A DNA stretch of 64,000 nt from Sinorhizobium alkalisoli (GTDB lineage Bacteria > Pseudomonadota > Alphaproteobacteria > Rhizobiales > Rhizobiaceae), in contig NZ_CP034909.1 of the NCBI RefSeq assembly GCF_008932245.1, forward strand, positions 3,626,235-3,690,234. The letters run 5' to 3'. Position 1 is the first letter of the stretch. The number at the start of each line of letters is the position of its first letter. The position numbers were made by a program, and so were the translations under genes. Under the pieces are notes generated by a model. The model searched no databases, was not told the origin of the DNA, and saw nothing but the letters and a program-made list of their open reading frames with translations. Below, in pieces: positions 1 through 8,576 of this stretch.

Positions 1-521
1 CCGCCATCCATGTACCAGAGGCGCTCACCCCAGAGTCGAATCATGAAGGGCCGGCGAAGCTGAATCGACGTCAGCAGCGCGTTGCCGTGAAAACCCTTCT
101 CATTGAAATCGTCCTGGCAGAATTCGCGCTCGCTGTCGGCCCCGAGGTCAAGTTCGACGAACTCGACCCCATAGGCATATTGCATGCCGAGCGTCGCCGC
201 GACCTCGGCCGTCGTGTGGCACTGGCCCGTGCGGGCCATACCGTTGTCCATTTCGGAAAGCATCACCAGCGATGCGCCGGTCGCGCCAAGCTGTTCGGCG
301 CTTTCTTGCGGAAAGAGACAGCGCTCGAGGTTCCAGGCCGCGACGGAGAAGGGAAAGGCCAGCCGCCCGTCCAACGCAGCGCCGCTGATTTCGATCCTGT
401 TCATCGCTTCGATGCCCGCCATGGCCGCATCATGGGCGGCTATGCTGTGCTCCATGCGGAGAACATCGTCGCGGCTCTGCTGCGATGGGATGGCGAGCGT
501 CGATACGGTCTCTTCGATCAC
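1..521 (-). CDS. Endonuclease/exonuclease/phosphatase-family protein, 3' part beyond window
   Basis: Open frame on the minus strand from a GTG at 521 that overlaps the ugpC stop (GTGA), running off the window edge with no stop. The first 173 codons are visible. The translated stretch contains [20 protein letters not shown] and [10 protein letters not shown], which look like the N-terminal part of an EEP-superfamily metal-dependent phosphodiesterase. The 4-bp overlap with ugpC shows it is the last gene seen of the ugp operon, so a role in processing glycerophosphodiester-type substrates imported by the transporter is reasonable but inferred. The catalytic His/Asp residues of the C-terminal half lie outside the window. 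Confidence 0.7.
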   Translation of the reverse strand, partial: MIEETVSTLAIPSQQSRDDVLRMEHSIAAHDAAMAGIEAMNRIEISGAALDGRLAFPFSVAAWNLERCLFPQESAEQLGATGASLVMLSEMDNGMARTGQCHTTAEVAATLGMQYAYGVEFVELDLGADSEREFCQDDFNEKGFHGNALLTSIQLRRPFMIRLWGERLWYMDG

Positions 522-1633
522 AATGCGGGCTCCAGATTGACGGTTTCCTGGCGAGCGGGCGCAACACCCGTGACCGGCTGGCGAGGGAGCCGCTTGCCGG
601 TCTCCGCCGAGAAAAAATGCAGGCGTTCGCTGGATATGGTGATTGTGAGCTCATCTGCAAGCGGCGCTTCCGGCGCGAGTGCCGCGGTCAGTGCCTGCGC
701 CCCGATCTTGCCGTGGACAAGCCGCTGCGCTCCCAGTTCCTCGACATAGTCGACGCGGAAGACAAACGCCTGCTCGCCGAGCGCTGCCGGGCGCAGATCC
801 TCGGCCCTGAGGCCGACGGTGACCGCACCCTCGGCCGGCGCCGCATGGCCGAGTTCGAGCACATGCGTGCCGAGACGTAATCGGCCGCCCTCCAGCACAG
901 CCTGGACGAGGTTCATGGCAGGCGAGCCGATGAAGCTCGCGACGAAGGTGGAGGCGGGCGCGTGATAGACGTCGAGCGGCCGGCCGATCTGCTCGATCCG
1001 GCCGCCGTTCAGCACGACCAGCCGGTCGGCGAGCGTCATCGCCTCCAGTTGATCATGGGTGACGTAGAGCGAGGTCGTGCCGAGCCGCTTCTGCAGCCGC
1101 TTGATCTCGCCGCGCATGGAGACGCGCAGTTTGGCGTCGAGATTCGACAGCGGCTCGTCGAAAAGGAAGGCGGCGGGCTTGCGGACGATCGCCCGGCCCA
1201 TAGCGACGCGCTGGCGCTGGCCGCCGGAAAGGGCGCGCGGCTTGCGGTCAAGATAGGGCTCGATTTCCAGCATGCGCGCTGCCTCTGCGACACGCGCATC
1301 GATCTCCGCCCTCGGCGTCTTGCGGTTCCTCAGGCCGTAGGCAAGGTTCTCGTAGACGGTCATGTGCGGATAAAGCGCATAGTTCTGAAAGACCATGGCA
1401 ATGTCCCGCTCGGCGGGATCTATGTCGTTGACGACCCGCGCGCCGATTTTCACCGCGCCCTTCGAGATCGTCTCCAGCCCCGCGACCATGCGCAGAAGCG
1501 TGGACTTGCCGCAGCCCGATGGACCAACGAAGACGATGAACTCACCGTCCTCGATGTCGATCGAAACGGACTTCACGGCTTCGACGCCGCCCGCGTAGAT
1601 TTTCGAGACCTCTGCGATGTCGATCGCCGCCAT
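518..1633 (-). CDS. ugpC: ABC transporter ATP-binding protein, UgpC type
   Basis: 371-residue ATPase that should energise uptake of sn-glycerol-3-phosphate or a glycerophosphodiester at the inner membrane. Walker A is GPSGCGKST (about residues 38-46), the signature is [14 protein letters not shown] (about 135), Walker B is [12 protein letters not shown], and the switch histidine is in YVTHDQLEA. After about residue 235 comes the C-terminal OB-fold (TOBE/MalK-type) regulatory region. It follows ugpE by 59 bp and overlaps the next gene by 4 bp. MalK-type ATPases of sugar importers are very similar, so the substrate assignment rests on the UgpB-like binding protein of the same operon. Confidence 0.88.
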   Translation of the reverse strand: MAAIDIAEVSKIYAGGVEAVKSVSIDIEDGEFIVFVGPSGCGKSTLLRMVAGLETISKGAVKIGARVVNDIDPAERDIAMVFQNYALYPHMTVYENLAYGLRNRKTPRAEIDARVAEAARMLEIEPYLDRKPRALSGGQRQRVAMGRAIVRKPAAFLFDEPLSNLDAKLRVSMRGEIKRLQKRLGTTSLYVTHDQLEAMTLADRLVVLNGGRIEQIGRPLDVYHAPASTFVASFIGSPAMNLVQAVLEGGRLRLGTHVLELGHAAPAEGAVTVGLRAEDLRPAALGEQAFVFRVDYVEELGAQRLVHGKIGAQALTAALAPEAPLADELTITISSERLHFFSAETGKRLPRQPVTGVAPARQETVNLEPAL

Positions 1634-1692
1634 AGGCTGCCTCCGTTGATGCGTTTGGGAATGCGGAGCGCGCCCGCGCCCCGCTTCGTTTG

Positions 1693-2544
1693 CTATTTGT
1701 CGCTCTCGGTCAGCCCCTTTACGAACCAGCGCTGGAAGATCACCACGACCATCACCGGCGGCAGCATGGCGAGGATCGCCAGCGCAAGAGCCTCGTTATA
1801 GTCGGGGATCTGGGAGCCGACCCAGACGAGCAGGATCTGCTTGATGCCCCGCACCAGCGTGAAGAAGCCCTCGTCCGTCGTCATCAGTGTCGGCCAGAGA
1901 TACTGGTTCCAGCCATAGACGAACATGATGATGAAGATCGCCGCCATCATGGTGCGAGAGAGCGGCACCAGCACGTCGATGAAGAATTTAAACGGTCCGG
2001 CGCCGTCGATGCGCGCCGCCTCGAGGAGTTCGTCCGGCACCGACTTGAAGAACTGGCGGAAATAGAAGGTGCCTGTCGCGGATGCCAGGAGCGGCACGAC
2101 CAGCCCCGTATAGGTGTTGGTCAGCTTCAGCATGTTCATCACCTCGTAGGAGGGCAGGATTCGAACCTCGAGCGGCAGAAGCAATGTCGTGAAGATCACC
2201 CAGAAGAAAAACGTCGCAAGCGGGAAACGAAAATAGACGATCGCGTAGGCAGCGAGCATCGAGAGCACGATCTTGCCGACCGCGAAGCCGAGACCGAGGA
2301 TCATCGAGTTCATCACCATGTTGAAGCCGGTGATCTTGCCGGTGAAGCCGCCTTGGCGGGTCAGCACCGTCCCGTAGGTCTCGGCGAAATGGCCGCCCCA
2401 GTTGAGGCTCAGCCCGTTGCGATGGATCTCCGCCGCCTCGTGGGTCGAGGTCATGAAGGCGACCACGACAGGAGCCACCATGATGAAGACGCCGATCAGC
2501 AGAATGACGTGGTCGAGAATCCGGGTGCGATGCATCGGCGCCAC
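1693..2544 (-). CDS. ugpE: ABC transporter permease, UgpE type
   Basis: 283-residue inner-membrane permease with about six hydrophobic segments, starting with one at residues 10-32. The EAA loop that contacts the ATPase is visible as [17 protein letters not shown] near residue 190. Length and topology are normal for the MalG/UgpE family. It begins 1 bp after the ugpA stop, so the two permeases are probably translationally linked and form a heterodimer. A second ATG at 2535 (MHRT) is an alternative start. Substrate specificity is inferred from the binding protein. Confidence 0.88.
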   Translation of the reverse strand: MAPMHRTRILDHVILLIGVFIMVAPVVVAFMTSTHEAAEIHRNGLSLNWGGHFAETYGTVLTRQGGFTGKITGFNMVMNSMILGLGFAVGKIVLSMLAAYAIVYFRFPLATFFFWVIFTTLLLPLEVRILPSYEVMNMLKLTNTYTGLVVPLLASATGTFYFRQFFKSVPDELLEAARIDGAGPFKFFIDVLVPLSRTMMAAIFIIMFVYGWNQYLWPTLMTTDEGFFTLVRGIKQILLVWVGSQIPDYNEALALAILAMLPPVMVVVIFQRWFVKGLTESDK

Positions 2545-2545
2545 C

Positions 2546-3541
2546 TCAATTGTAATGCACGCGCCGCTCGATGAAGCGGAACTGGAAAATGGTGAGTACG
2601 AAGACGATCACCATGAGGATCACCGACTGTGCCGACGAGCCGCCGAGGTCGTTGCCGCGGAAACCGTCCATATAGACCTTATAGACGAGGGTGATCGGGT
2701 TGTTGGCGGCCTTGTCCTTCACCATGACGTCGATGACGCCGAAGGTGTCGAAGAGCGCATAGGTGATGTTGATGATCAGCAGGAAGAAGGCGGTCGGCGC
2801 CAAAAGCGGCAGGATGATCGTCCAGAACCGGCGCAGCCCCGAACGGCAATCGATCGCCGCCGCCTCGCGCACGGAAACCGGAATCCCCTGCAGACCTGAG
2901 AGAAAGAAGATGAAGTTGTAGGGAATCTGCTTCCAGACCGAGACGACGATCATCGCAAAGGCGGTATCGCCGAAGTCGAGCCCGACCTTGATATCCCAGC
3001 CGAACCAGCAGGCGATTTCGACGATGGGGCCTATATGCTGGTCGAAGAACATCATGCCGATCAGGCCTGCGACCGGCGGCGCGATCGCATAGACCCAGAT
3101 CAGCAGCGTCTTGTAGGCGGCATTGCCGCGGATGACGCCATCGGCCTTGACGGCGAGCAAGAGCCCGACCGATAGCGCAAAGAAGGTGACGAGCGCGGTG
3201 AAGATGGCGGTGAACCGCGCGATCCCGCGGTATTCGACGGACTTCAGCACGTCCGTGTAATTCGAGAGGCCGACGAAGGTGGAGCTGAAGCCGAAGGGAT
3301 CCTCGAGGTAGAAGGACGATTGAATCGCCTGCACCGAAGGCCAATAGAAGAAGATGAAGATGATCGCGAGCTGCGGCGCCAGGAAGAGATAGGGCAGGCA
3401 GCGCGATGTGAATCGTACGCGCTTGGCGGACGTCTCGCCCCTTTCCGCCTTGCCGCCAAAGAGCCGGAGGGCACCGAAACGATGCCCTCCAATGCCGGCC
3501 CCTCCGCGCGACGCGGAGAGGCCTTCGGTTTCAGCCGCCAT
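2546..3541 (-). CDS. ugpA: ABC transporter permease, UgpA type
   Basis: 331-residue inner-membrane permease, partner of UgpE. The membrane part starts at CLPYLFLAPQLAIIFIFFYW (residue 48 onward), with about six segments following, and the EAA loop is VREAAAIDCRSGLRRFW near residue 225. The family is usually about 290-295 residues. This copy has roughly 38 extra hydrophilic, Gly/Arg-rich residues in front of the conserved KRVRFTSR. No ATG, GTG or TTG was seen just upstream of that block, so the long start is kept. It lies 5 bp after ugpB. Confidence 0.85.
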   Translation of the reverse strand: MAAETEGLSASRGGAGIGGHRFGALRLFGGKAERGETSAKRVRFTSRCLPYLFLAPQLAIIFIFFYWPSVQAIQSSFYLEDPFGFSSTFVGLSNYTDVLKSVEYRGIARFTAIFTALVTFFALSVGLLLAVKADGVIRGNAAYKTLLIWVYAIAPPVAGLIGMMFFDQHIGPIVEIACWFGWDIKVGLDFGDTAFAMIVVSVWKQIPYNFIFFLSGLQGIPVSVREAAAIDCRSGLRRFWTIILPLLAPTAFFLLIINITYALFDTFGVIDVMVKDKAANNPITLVYKVYMDGFRGNDLGGSSAQSVILMVIVFVLTIFQFRFIERRVHYN

Positions 3542-3546
3542 CGAAA

Positions 3547-4845
3547 TCAGCCTGCCGTCTTGGCGAAACGGGCGAGCAGTTCGTTGCCTTCGCGCTCGAT
3601 CGTCTCAAGCGCATCCTTGACGGTCGTTTCGCCCGCGAAGATGCGACCATATTCGCGCTCCATGATCTCGCGGATCTGCGGGTAGAAGCCGAGGCGGTAG
3701 CCCTTGGACCATTCGCCGGCCGGCAGCAGGAGCTGCTTGATGCCGACTTCGGCGACCGGCGTCTGCTGATAGTAGCCGTCCTTTTCGGCAAGCTCGTACG
3801 CAGCCTTGGTGATGGCGACGTAGCCGGTAGACTTGTGATAGAAATACTGGATCTCCGGCGAAGTCAGGAACTGGAAGAAATCCGCCACGCACTTGTTCTC
3901 TTCATCCGACTTGCCGGACATGGCAAAGAGTGCCGCGCCGCCAATGAAGGAGTTGGTGCCGGCGCCCTCGATCGAACCCCAATAGGGCAGGAAGGTCGCG
4001 GAGAAGGGCGTGGTGGCCGTCTTCTGCAGACCGCCGAAGGAACCGGAAGAGCCGATCCAGAAGGCGGCCTTGCCCTCTTCGAAGACCTTCTGGTTGTCGG
4101 CCCAACCGGCGCCGTAGAAGGCGAAGTAGCCCTCATCCTTCCAGGCCTTCAGTTTCTCGAACATCATCTGGAGCTTTGGGTCCGTCACCTTCAGCTTGGT
4201 ATCGACGACGCTGTCATAGCCATTGTGGTTGCTGGCGAACTGGATGTTATTGCGCGAGAAGAAGTTCTCGGTGAACTGCCAGGTAAGCTGCGACTGGATG
4301 AGGGGGATGTAGCCGGCTTCCTTCAGCTTCGGAGCGATGGCCTCGAATTCTTCCCAGGTCTTCGGCGCTTCGACGCCGGCCTTCTTCAGGGCCTCATCGT
4401 TGATATACATGATCGGGGCCGAGGAGTTGAACGGCATGCCCACGAACTTGCCGTCGCTGTCGGCGTAGAAATAGCGAACGCCGTCGATGAAGGCGTCGCG
4501 GTCGAAGCCGTAGCCGGCCTTGGTGATCAGATCTTCCGCCGGGATGATGGCGCCCTTGGCGTTGATGATGGTCGCGGCACCCGCATCGAAGACCTGCAGG
4601 ATGTTCGGCTGCTCGCCGGAACGGAACGCCGCGATGCCGGAAGCGAGCGCCTCTTCATAGGTGCCCTTGCTGACCGGGGTCAGCATGCAGGCGCTCTGGG
4701 ACGCGTTGAACTTCTGGGCGACTTCGTTGATCACCTCGCCATTGCGTCCGGCCATGCCGTGCCACCAGGTGATGTTGGTCGCGGCCAGCGACGTCGTTGC
4801 GGAAAATGTGAAGGTTACGGCTGCAAGCAAAGCTTTCCTGATCAT
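3547..4845 (-). CDS. ugpB: Glycerol-3-phosphate-type periplasmic binding protein
   Basis: 432-residue solute-binding protein that delivers substrate to UgpAE in the periplasm. A Sec signal peptide (MIRKALLAAVTFTFSATTSLAA) precedes the mature start NITWWHGMAGRNGEVI, the region that resembles UgpB. C-terminal family blocks include FFQFLTSPEIQ, HKSTGYVAITKAAYE and KGYRLGFYPQIREIMEREYGR interrupted by variable residues. The start at 4845 follows AGGGGAC on the minus strand; an upstream ATG would add six residues. First gene of the ugpBAEC operon. A close relative could bind a glycerophosphodiester rather than free G3P. Confidence 0.88.
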   Translation of the reverse strand: MIRKALLAAVTFTFSATTSLAATNITWWHGMAGRNGEVINEVAQKFNASQSACMLTPVSKGTYEEALASGIAAFRSGEQPNILQVFDAGAATIINAKGAIIPAEDLITKAGYGFDRDAFIDGVRYFYADSDGKFVGMPFNSSAPIMYINDEALKKAGVEAPKTWEEFEAIAPKLKEAGYIPLIQSQLTWQFTENFFSRNNIQFASNHNGYDSVVDTKLKVTDPKLQMMFEKLKAWKDEGYFAFYGAGWADNQKVFEEGKAAFWIGSSGSFGGLQKTATTPFSATFLPYWGSIEGAGTNSFIGGAALFAMSGKSDEENKCVADFFQFLTSPEIQYFYHKSTGYVAITKAAYELAEKDGYYQQTPVAEVGIKQLLLPAGEWSKGYRLGFYPQIREIMEREYGRIFAGETTVKDALETIEREGNELLARFAKTAG

Positions 4846-4898
4846 GTCCCCTGTCCTCTCCACCGTGGTTGTGGTTTGCAGTGGACTAGTGGCCTTCT

Positions 4899-4938
4899 AT
4901 GACAGGCCGGTAATGCTTCTGTGACGGAACGATTACAT
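4899..4938 (-). promoter_or_regulatory. Putative Pho box upstream of ugpB
   Basis: On the minus strand, ATGTAAT and CCGTCAC are 11 bp apart (4921-4938) and CTGTCAT (4899-4905) lies two further 11-bp turns on. The Pho box is two CTGTCAT-like heptamers separated by 4 bp. The 11-bp phasing of three of the four possible heptamers, 54-93 bp before the ugpB start, fits PhoB control. Read by eye, with no matrix score. Confidence 0.5.
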
Positions 4939-4963
4939 TTTCCCAATCGGTCAAAAACGTCCG

Positions 4964-5332
4964 TCAAAAGGCATCGGGCAGATGCCGCGGCCAGCGCCAT
5001 GGCAAGACGGCGATGATATCGTAGCGTACCGACAGGCGGTGGAAATCGGGCTGGCTCGAAAGCCAGAGATCGCTTGCAGCCCTGATGCGCCGTTGAGACG
5101 AAGCGGAGACGGCGAAGACCGCGCCGTCGAACGTCGTCCTCGCCTTCACCTCGACAATAGCCACGAGTTCGCCGCGCCGGGCGATGATGTCGATCTCGCC
5201 GAGCCTGGTGCGGTGACGCATGGCCACGATGCGGTAGCCCTTCAGCATCAGGCAGAGCGCGGCGCGATATTCGGCAAGAAGCCCACGCTTCAGCGCCTTC
5301 AACTTCCGGGCGTCCGGCCGCTCAGCCTTCAT
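4964..5332 (-). CDS. YraN family (UPF0102) putative endonuclease-fold protein
   Basis: 122 residues with the family blocks [21 protein letters not shown] and [15 protein letters not shown]. These carry the E...D...E-x-K arrangement of a restriction-endonuclease-like fold (GEIDIIARR then VEVK). Function is not established for the family; a nucleic-acid-processing role is inferred from the fold. It overlaps the end of rsmI by 11 bp, which is the usual rsmI-yraN pairing. The downstream neighbour here is the ugp operon. Confidence 0.88.
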   Translation of the reverse strand: MKAERPDARKLKALKRGLLAEYRAALCLMLKGYRIVAMRHRTRLGEIDIIARRGELVAIVEVKARTTFDGAVFAVSASSQRRIRAASDLWLSSQPDFHRLSVRYDIIAVLPWRWPRHLPDAF

Positions 5333-6191
5333 TGCTTTCCTTGAGGCTCAGGAGCCGGTCGTAGAGCCCCTTGCGCGGCAGGCCCGTTCGGCGGGCGGCT
5401 TCCGTCGCGGCCTTGCCCATCGGCATGGCACGGGCGAGTTCGCGCAAGAGTGCATCGACGTCCGGCTCTTGCGGAGCAGGCTTGTCATCGGGCGGTCCGA
5501 TGACCAGCACGATCTCGCCCTTCACCCCCGCCGTCTGGTCATAGAAGACCTTGAGTTCGCCGAGGGTGCCGCGGCGAAACTCCTCGAAGACCTTGGTCAG
5601 TTCGCGGCAGACCGCCGCCTTTCTCTCCGCCCCAAGCACTTCGGCAGCCGCGGCGACCGTCGCGGCGATACGGTGCGGCGATTCGAAGAAGATGAGCGTC
5701 GCCGGTGCTTCGCCAAGTTCCGCCAGCCGCTCGCGGCGGGCCTTGTCTTTCACGGGCAGGAACCCGGCGAAGAGAAAGGCGGCGCTTGGTAGGCCGGAGC
5801 CGACTAGCGCGGCGAGAGGTGCGGAGGGTCCCGGGATCGGAACGACACGGTGACCGGCTTCGATCGCAAGCTGCGCCAGCCGGTAGCCGGGATCGGAAAC
5901 GAGCGGCGTGCCGGCATCGGAGACGAGCGCCACCGACTTGCCTGCGGCGAGCGCCGAAAGGAGCCGCGGCCCGGCCTCTGCTGCGTTGTGCTCATGGTAC
6001 GGCATCGGCCGGTTGACGATGCCGTAGCGGTCGAGCAGCACCCGCGTAACCCGCGTATCCTCGCAGGCGAGCAGGTCAGCCCCGGCGATCGTCTCCAGCG
6101 CCCGAACCGTGATGTCGGCGAGATTGCCGATCGGCGTCGCCACCAGATAAAGCGCCGGTTCCAGCGGGCGCGCCGGAACGGTCGCGTTCAT
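5322..6191 (-). CDS. rsmI: 16S rRNA (cytidine1402-2'-O)-methyltransferase
   Basis: 289-residue cytoplasmic SAM-dependent enzyme that methylates the 2'-OH of C1402 in 16S rRNA. The N-terminal family signature [20 protein letters not shown] is clear, followed by [21 protein letters not shown] and [20 protein letters not shown]. The frame is open far upstream, but the homologous part begins at [18 protein letters not shown], so the ATG at 6191 is used. Divergent from dnaN. Confidence 0.93.
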   Translation of the reverse strand: MNATVPARPLEPALYLVATPIGNLADITVRALETIAGADLLACEDTRVTRVLLDRYGIVNRPMPYHEHNAAEAGPRLLSALAAGKSVALVSDAGTPLVSDPGYRLAQLAIEAGHRVVPIPGPSAPLAALVGSGLPSAAFLFAGFLPVKDKARRERLAELGEAPATLIFFESPHRIAATVAAAAEVLGAERKAAVCRELTKVFEEFRRGTLGELKVFYDQTAGVKGEIVLVIGPPDDKPAPQEPDVDALLRELARAMPMGKAATEAARRTGLPRKGLYDRLLSLKESNEG

Positions 6192-6524
6192 CAGGCGAAA
6201 GCTGCGCTGCCTCTCCCTCTCCGCCGTCTCGTCTGCTTGCTGCTTTTCCAATGGCCGCTTCCCGATCCTGCCGGCCCGATTATTCCCGATCGCCGGTTCG
6301 CACCCTTTATGAGTGAGCGCAATGCACAGGGCAAGGCCGCAGGGTGGCGGCGGTCGCATGCACTGGGATGCACTGGGGAAACTGCCCGCGAAACCCCTTG
6401 CTTTCGTGGTTCTTTTTCTGCCATTTTGCCCCTCCACATCATTCCGGCCGGCCGGCCGGGGCACGCAGTTGACGCCGCGGCGGGCGCCTCGTCCGTCCGG
6501 CAATGGTTGAAAGCGGTAGCATCC
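6192..6524. other. Divergent rsmI-dnaN intergenic region
   Basis: 333 bp between the divergent starts of rsmI and dnaN. Open frames run through it but have no recognisable protein content. It holds a short direct repeat (ATGCACTGGG / ATGCACTGGG, about 6358-6378) and a GGCCGGCC run. It presumably carries both promoters, but no convincing -35/-10 pair was identified. Confidence 0.4.
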
Positions 6525-7643
6525 ATGCGCATTACTCTCGAGCGGTCCAATCTTCTGAAATCGCTGAACCATGTCCACCGCGTGGTCGAACGGCGAAACA
6601 CGATCCCGATCCTCTCGAACGTCCTGTTGCGCTCGGATGGTGCGAGCCTCGAAATGAAGGCCACCGACCTCGACCTGGAAATCACCGAGGCGACGCCTGC
6701 CCAGGTGGAGCAGCCGGGCGCCACCACGGTTCCGGCCCACCTGCTCTACGATATCGTCCGCAAGCTGCCGGATGGATCGGAAGTGCTCTTGGCAACCAAC
6801 GCCGAGGGTACGGCGATGACGGTCGCCTCCGGCCGCTCGAAGTTCTCGCTGCAATGCCTGCCGCAATCGGACTTTCCGGACCTGACCGCCGGCAGCTTCT
6901 CGCATTCCTTCCGCCTGAAGGCGACCGACCTCAAGATGCTGATCGACCGGACGCAGTTCGCGATCTCGACCGAGGAGACCCGTTATTACTTGAACGGCAT
7001 CTTCATTCACACGGTCGAGAACAAAGGCGAGCTGAAGCTGCGCGCGGTTGCCACCGACGGGCATCGCCTCGCCCGCGCCGACGTTGAAGCGCCGGCGGGC
7101 TCGGAGGGCATGCCCGGTATCATCATTCCGCGCAAGACGGTCAGCGAATTGCAGAAGCTGCTCGACAATCCCGACGTGGTGGTGACGGTCGAAGTCTCTG
7201 ATGCGAAAATCCGGCTGACGATCGCCTCGATCATCATGACGTCGAAGCTGATCGATGGGACCTTCCCCGACTATCAGCGCGTCATCCCGGCGAACAACGA
7301 CAAGGAGCTGCGTGTCGATTGCCAGTCCTTCGCCCAGGCCGTCGACCGCGTGTCGACGATCTCCTCGGAGCGCGGCCGCGCCGTGAAACTGGCGCTCAAT
7401 GATGGCCAGATGACGCTGACCGTCAACAATCCAGACTCGGGCAGCGCCACAGAAGAATTGCCTGTCGGCTATGAAGGCGATCCTCTCGAGATCGGATTCA
7501 ACGCAAAATATCTGCTCGACATTACGTCCCAGCTCACCGGCAACGACGCGGTGTTCATGCTGGCAGATCCTGGTTCGCCGACGCTGGTGCGCGATCTTGC
7601 CGGCGACGACGCACTCTATGTGCTGATGCCAATGCGAGTTTGA
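6525..7643 (+). CDS. dnaN: DNA polymerase III beta subunit (sliding clamp)
   Basis: 372-residue processivity clamp, which works as a homodimeric ring on DNA. The start MRITLERSNLLKSLNHVHRV is typical of alphaproteobacterial DnaN, and the protein has the normal length. Other family blocks are RRNTIPILSNVLLR, YYLNGIFIH, VATDGHRLA and the C-terminal LMPMRV. The frame extends upstream of 6525 without homology, so the ATG before RITLERS is chosen. Followed by a strong intrinsic terminator. Confidence 0.97.
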   Translation: MRITLERSNLLKSLNHVHRVVERRNTIPILSNVLLRSDGASLEMKATDLDLEITEATPAQVEQPGATTVPAHLLYDIVRKLPDGSEVLLATNAEGTAMTVASGRSKFSLQCLPQSDFPDLTAGSFSHSFRLKATDLKMLIDRTQFAISTEETRYYLNGIFIHTVENKGELKLRAVATDGHRLARADVEAPAGSEGMPGIIIPRKTVSELQKLLDNPDVVVTVEVSDAKIRLTIASIIMTSKLIDGTFPDYQRVIPANNDKELRVDCQSFAQAVDRVSTISSERGRAVKLALNDGQMTLTVNNPDSGSATEELPVGYEGDPLEIGFNAKYLLDITSQLTGNDAVFMLADPGSPTLVRDLAGDDALYVLMPMRV

Positions 7644-7668
7644 AAACTAAGGAAGCCCCGCAATGGAG

Positions 7669-7698
7669 CCCGCCCTGCTTTCGCACGGCGGGTTTTTT
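7669..7698 (+). terminator. Rho-independent terminator of dnaN
   Basis: CCCGCC (7669-7674) pairs with GGCGGG (7687-7692) and is followed directly by six T. It lies 26 bp after the dnaN stop. Confidence 0.85.
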
Positions 7699-7737
7699 CA
7701 TGTCCCTTCGTCGCGCTGCTGCCGATTCTCATGCATT

Positions 7738-7838
7738 ACGGCGCTGCGCGTCATTTTAGACGCGTGAAGGTCGCAAGCAGCACTTCGAAGCGTCGCGTCT
7801 TTCCTCCCTAAATGGAAAGGATCTGGGGAAACATGCAG
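7738..7838 (-). repeat. Degenerate RIME-type palindromic repeat
   Basis: GCGCTGCGCGTC..GACGCG, then AGCACTTCGAA, then a ..ACATGCAGCA end. These are the same two blocks as the better copies at 17948-18060 and 53575-53676, in reverse orientation and eroded. Sits between the dnaN terminator and the pmtA leader. Confidence 0.5.
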
Positions 7839-7881
7839 CAGGCGCAGACAGACTTGTTTTCGCCGCATATAGGAGCACATT

Positions 7882-7962
7882 ATGAACGAACACGCACTCA
7901 CGCTCGGCGAATCAGCCAGCAGGGGGAGAGCTGACATCGAGGAGGTCGAGGGAATTCTATGA
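7882..7962 (+). CDS. 26-codon upstream ORF coupled to pmtA
   Basis: ATG at 7882 is preceded by AGGAG with 6-nt spacing, a better Shine-Dalgarno arrangement than many genes here have. The 26-residue hydrophilic peptide begins MNEHALTLGES and ends with a TGA that overlaps the pmtA ATG (ATGA). No homology is recognised. It may be a leader peptide that sets pmtA translation, or only a coupling device. Its tight fit to both signals argues against chance, but expression is unproven. Confidence 0.45.
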   Translation: MNEHALTLGESASRGRADIEEVEGIL

Positions 7963-8561
7963 GCTTGCGCTTGAAGGTTAAGGAACGGTTCGGCCGGAAG
8001 TTCGACGAGGAAATCCGCTTCTTCAAGGGCTGGATGAGCAATAGCCGCGCTGTCGGCGCGATCCTGCCCACGTCTTCGTTCACCGCGCGCCGCATGGCGA
8101 GCGTCGTCAACCCGCGTTCGGGCCTGCCGGTTCTCGAGCTCGGCCCGGGGACGGGTGTCATCACCAAGGCGATTCTGGAGCGCGGCGTGGCGCCTGAAAA
8201 ACTGGTTTCGGTGGAATATTCCACCGACTTCTTCAATCAGTTGAGGGCGGAATTCCCCGATGTCAACTTCATCAACGGCGATGCCTTCGATCTCTCGCAC
8301 ACGCTGGGAGCCTTCACGGACCAGCAGTTCGACAGCGTCATCTCAGCCGTGCCGCTGCTGAATTTTCCGATGCACCGCCGTGTGACGCTGATCGAGGATC
8401 TGCTTTCACGCATTCCCGTGGGGCGGCCGGTGGTGCAGATCTCCTATGGACCGCTCTCGCCGGTCGTCGCCGTGCCGGATCGCTATCGCATCCAGCATTT
8501 CGACTTCGTCGTCCGAAATATTCCGCCGGCGCAACTCTGGGTCTATAGCCGCACCCATTGA
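7959..8561 (+). CDS. pmtA: Phosphatidylethanolamine N-methyltransferase
   Basis: 200-residue SAM-dependent methyltransferase of the rhizobial Pmt type, converting phosphatidylethanolamine stepwise to phosphatidylcholine at the inner membrane. The SAM-binding motif I is VLELGPGTGVITKAIL (about residues 53-68). The beginning KVKERFGRKFDEEIRFFKGW and the patch VGAILPTSS are typical of this family, which also resembles rRNA dimethylases. The ATG overlaps the stop of the 26-codon upstream ORF, and GAGGG lies 9-10 nt upstream. The family members can look alike, so KsgA-like annotation is the main alternative. The adjacent downstream genes are a phosphatase-fold protein and pyrF. Confidence 0.85.
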   Translation: MSLRLKVKERFGRKFDEEIRFFKGWMSNSRAVGAILPTSSFTARRMASVVNPRSGLPVLELGPGTGVITKAILERGVAPEKLVSVEYSTDFFNQLRAEFPDVNFINGDAFDLSHTLGAFTDQQFDSVISAVPLLNFPMHRRVTLIEDLLSRIPVGRPVVQISYGPLSPVVAVPDRYRIQHFDFVVRNIPPAQLWVYSRTH

Positions 8562-8576
8562 CCCGGCGCGCAGCCG

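Noticed and set aside
2150..2190. GGATTCGAACCT, similar to the T-loop complement of a tRNA gene
   Set aside because: It lies inside the well-supported ugpE frame, and no acceptor, D or anticodon stems can be built around it.
5322..7064. 580-codon minus-strand frame that continues from rsmI through the dnaN promoter and 5' part
   Set aside because: Homology begins at 6191; the rest is the antisense of dnaN and intergenic DNA.
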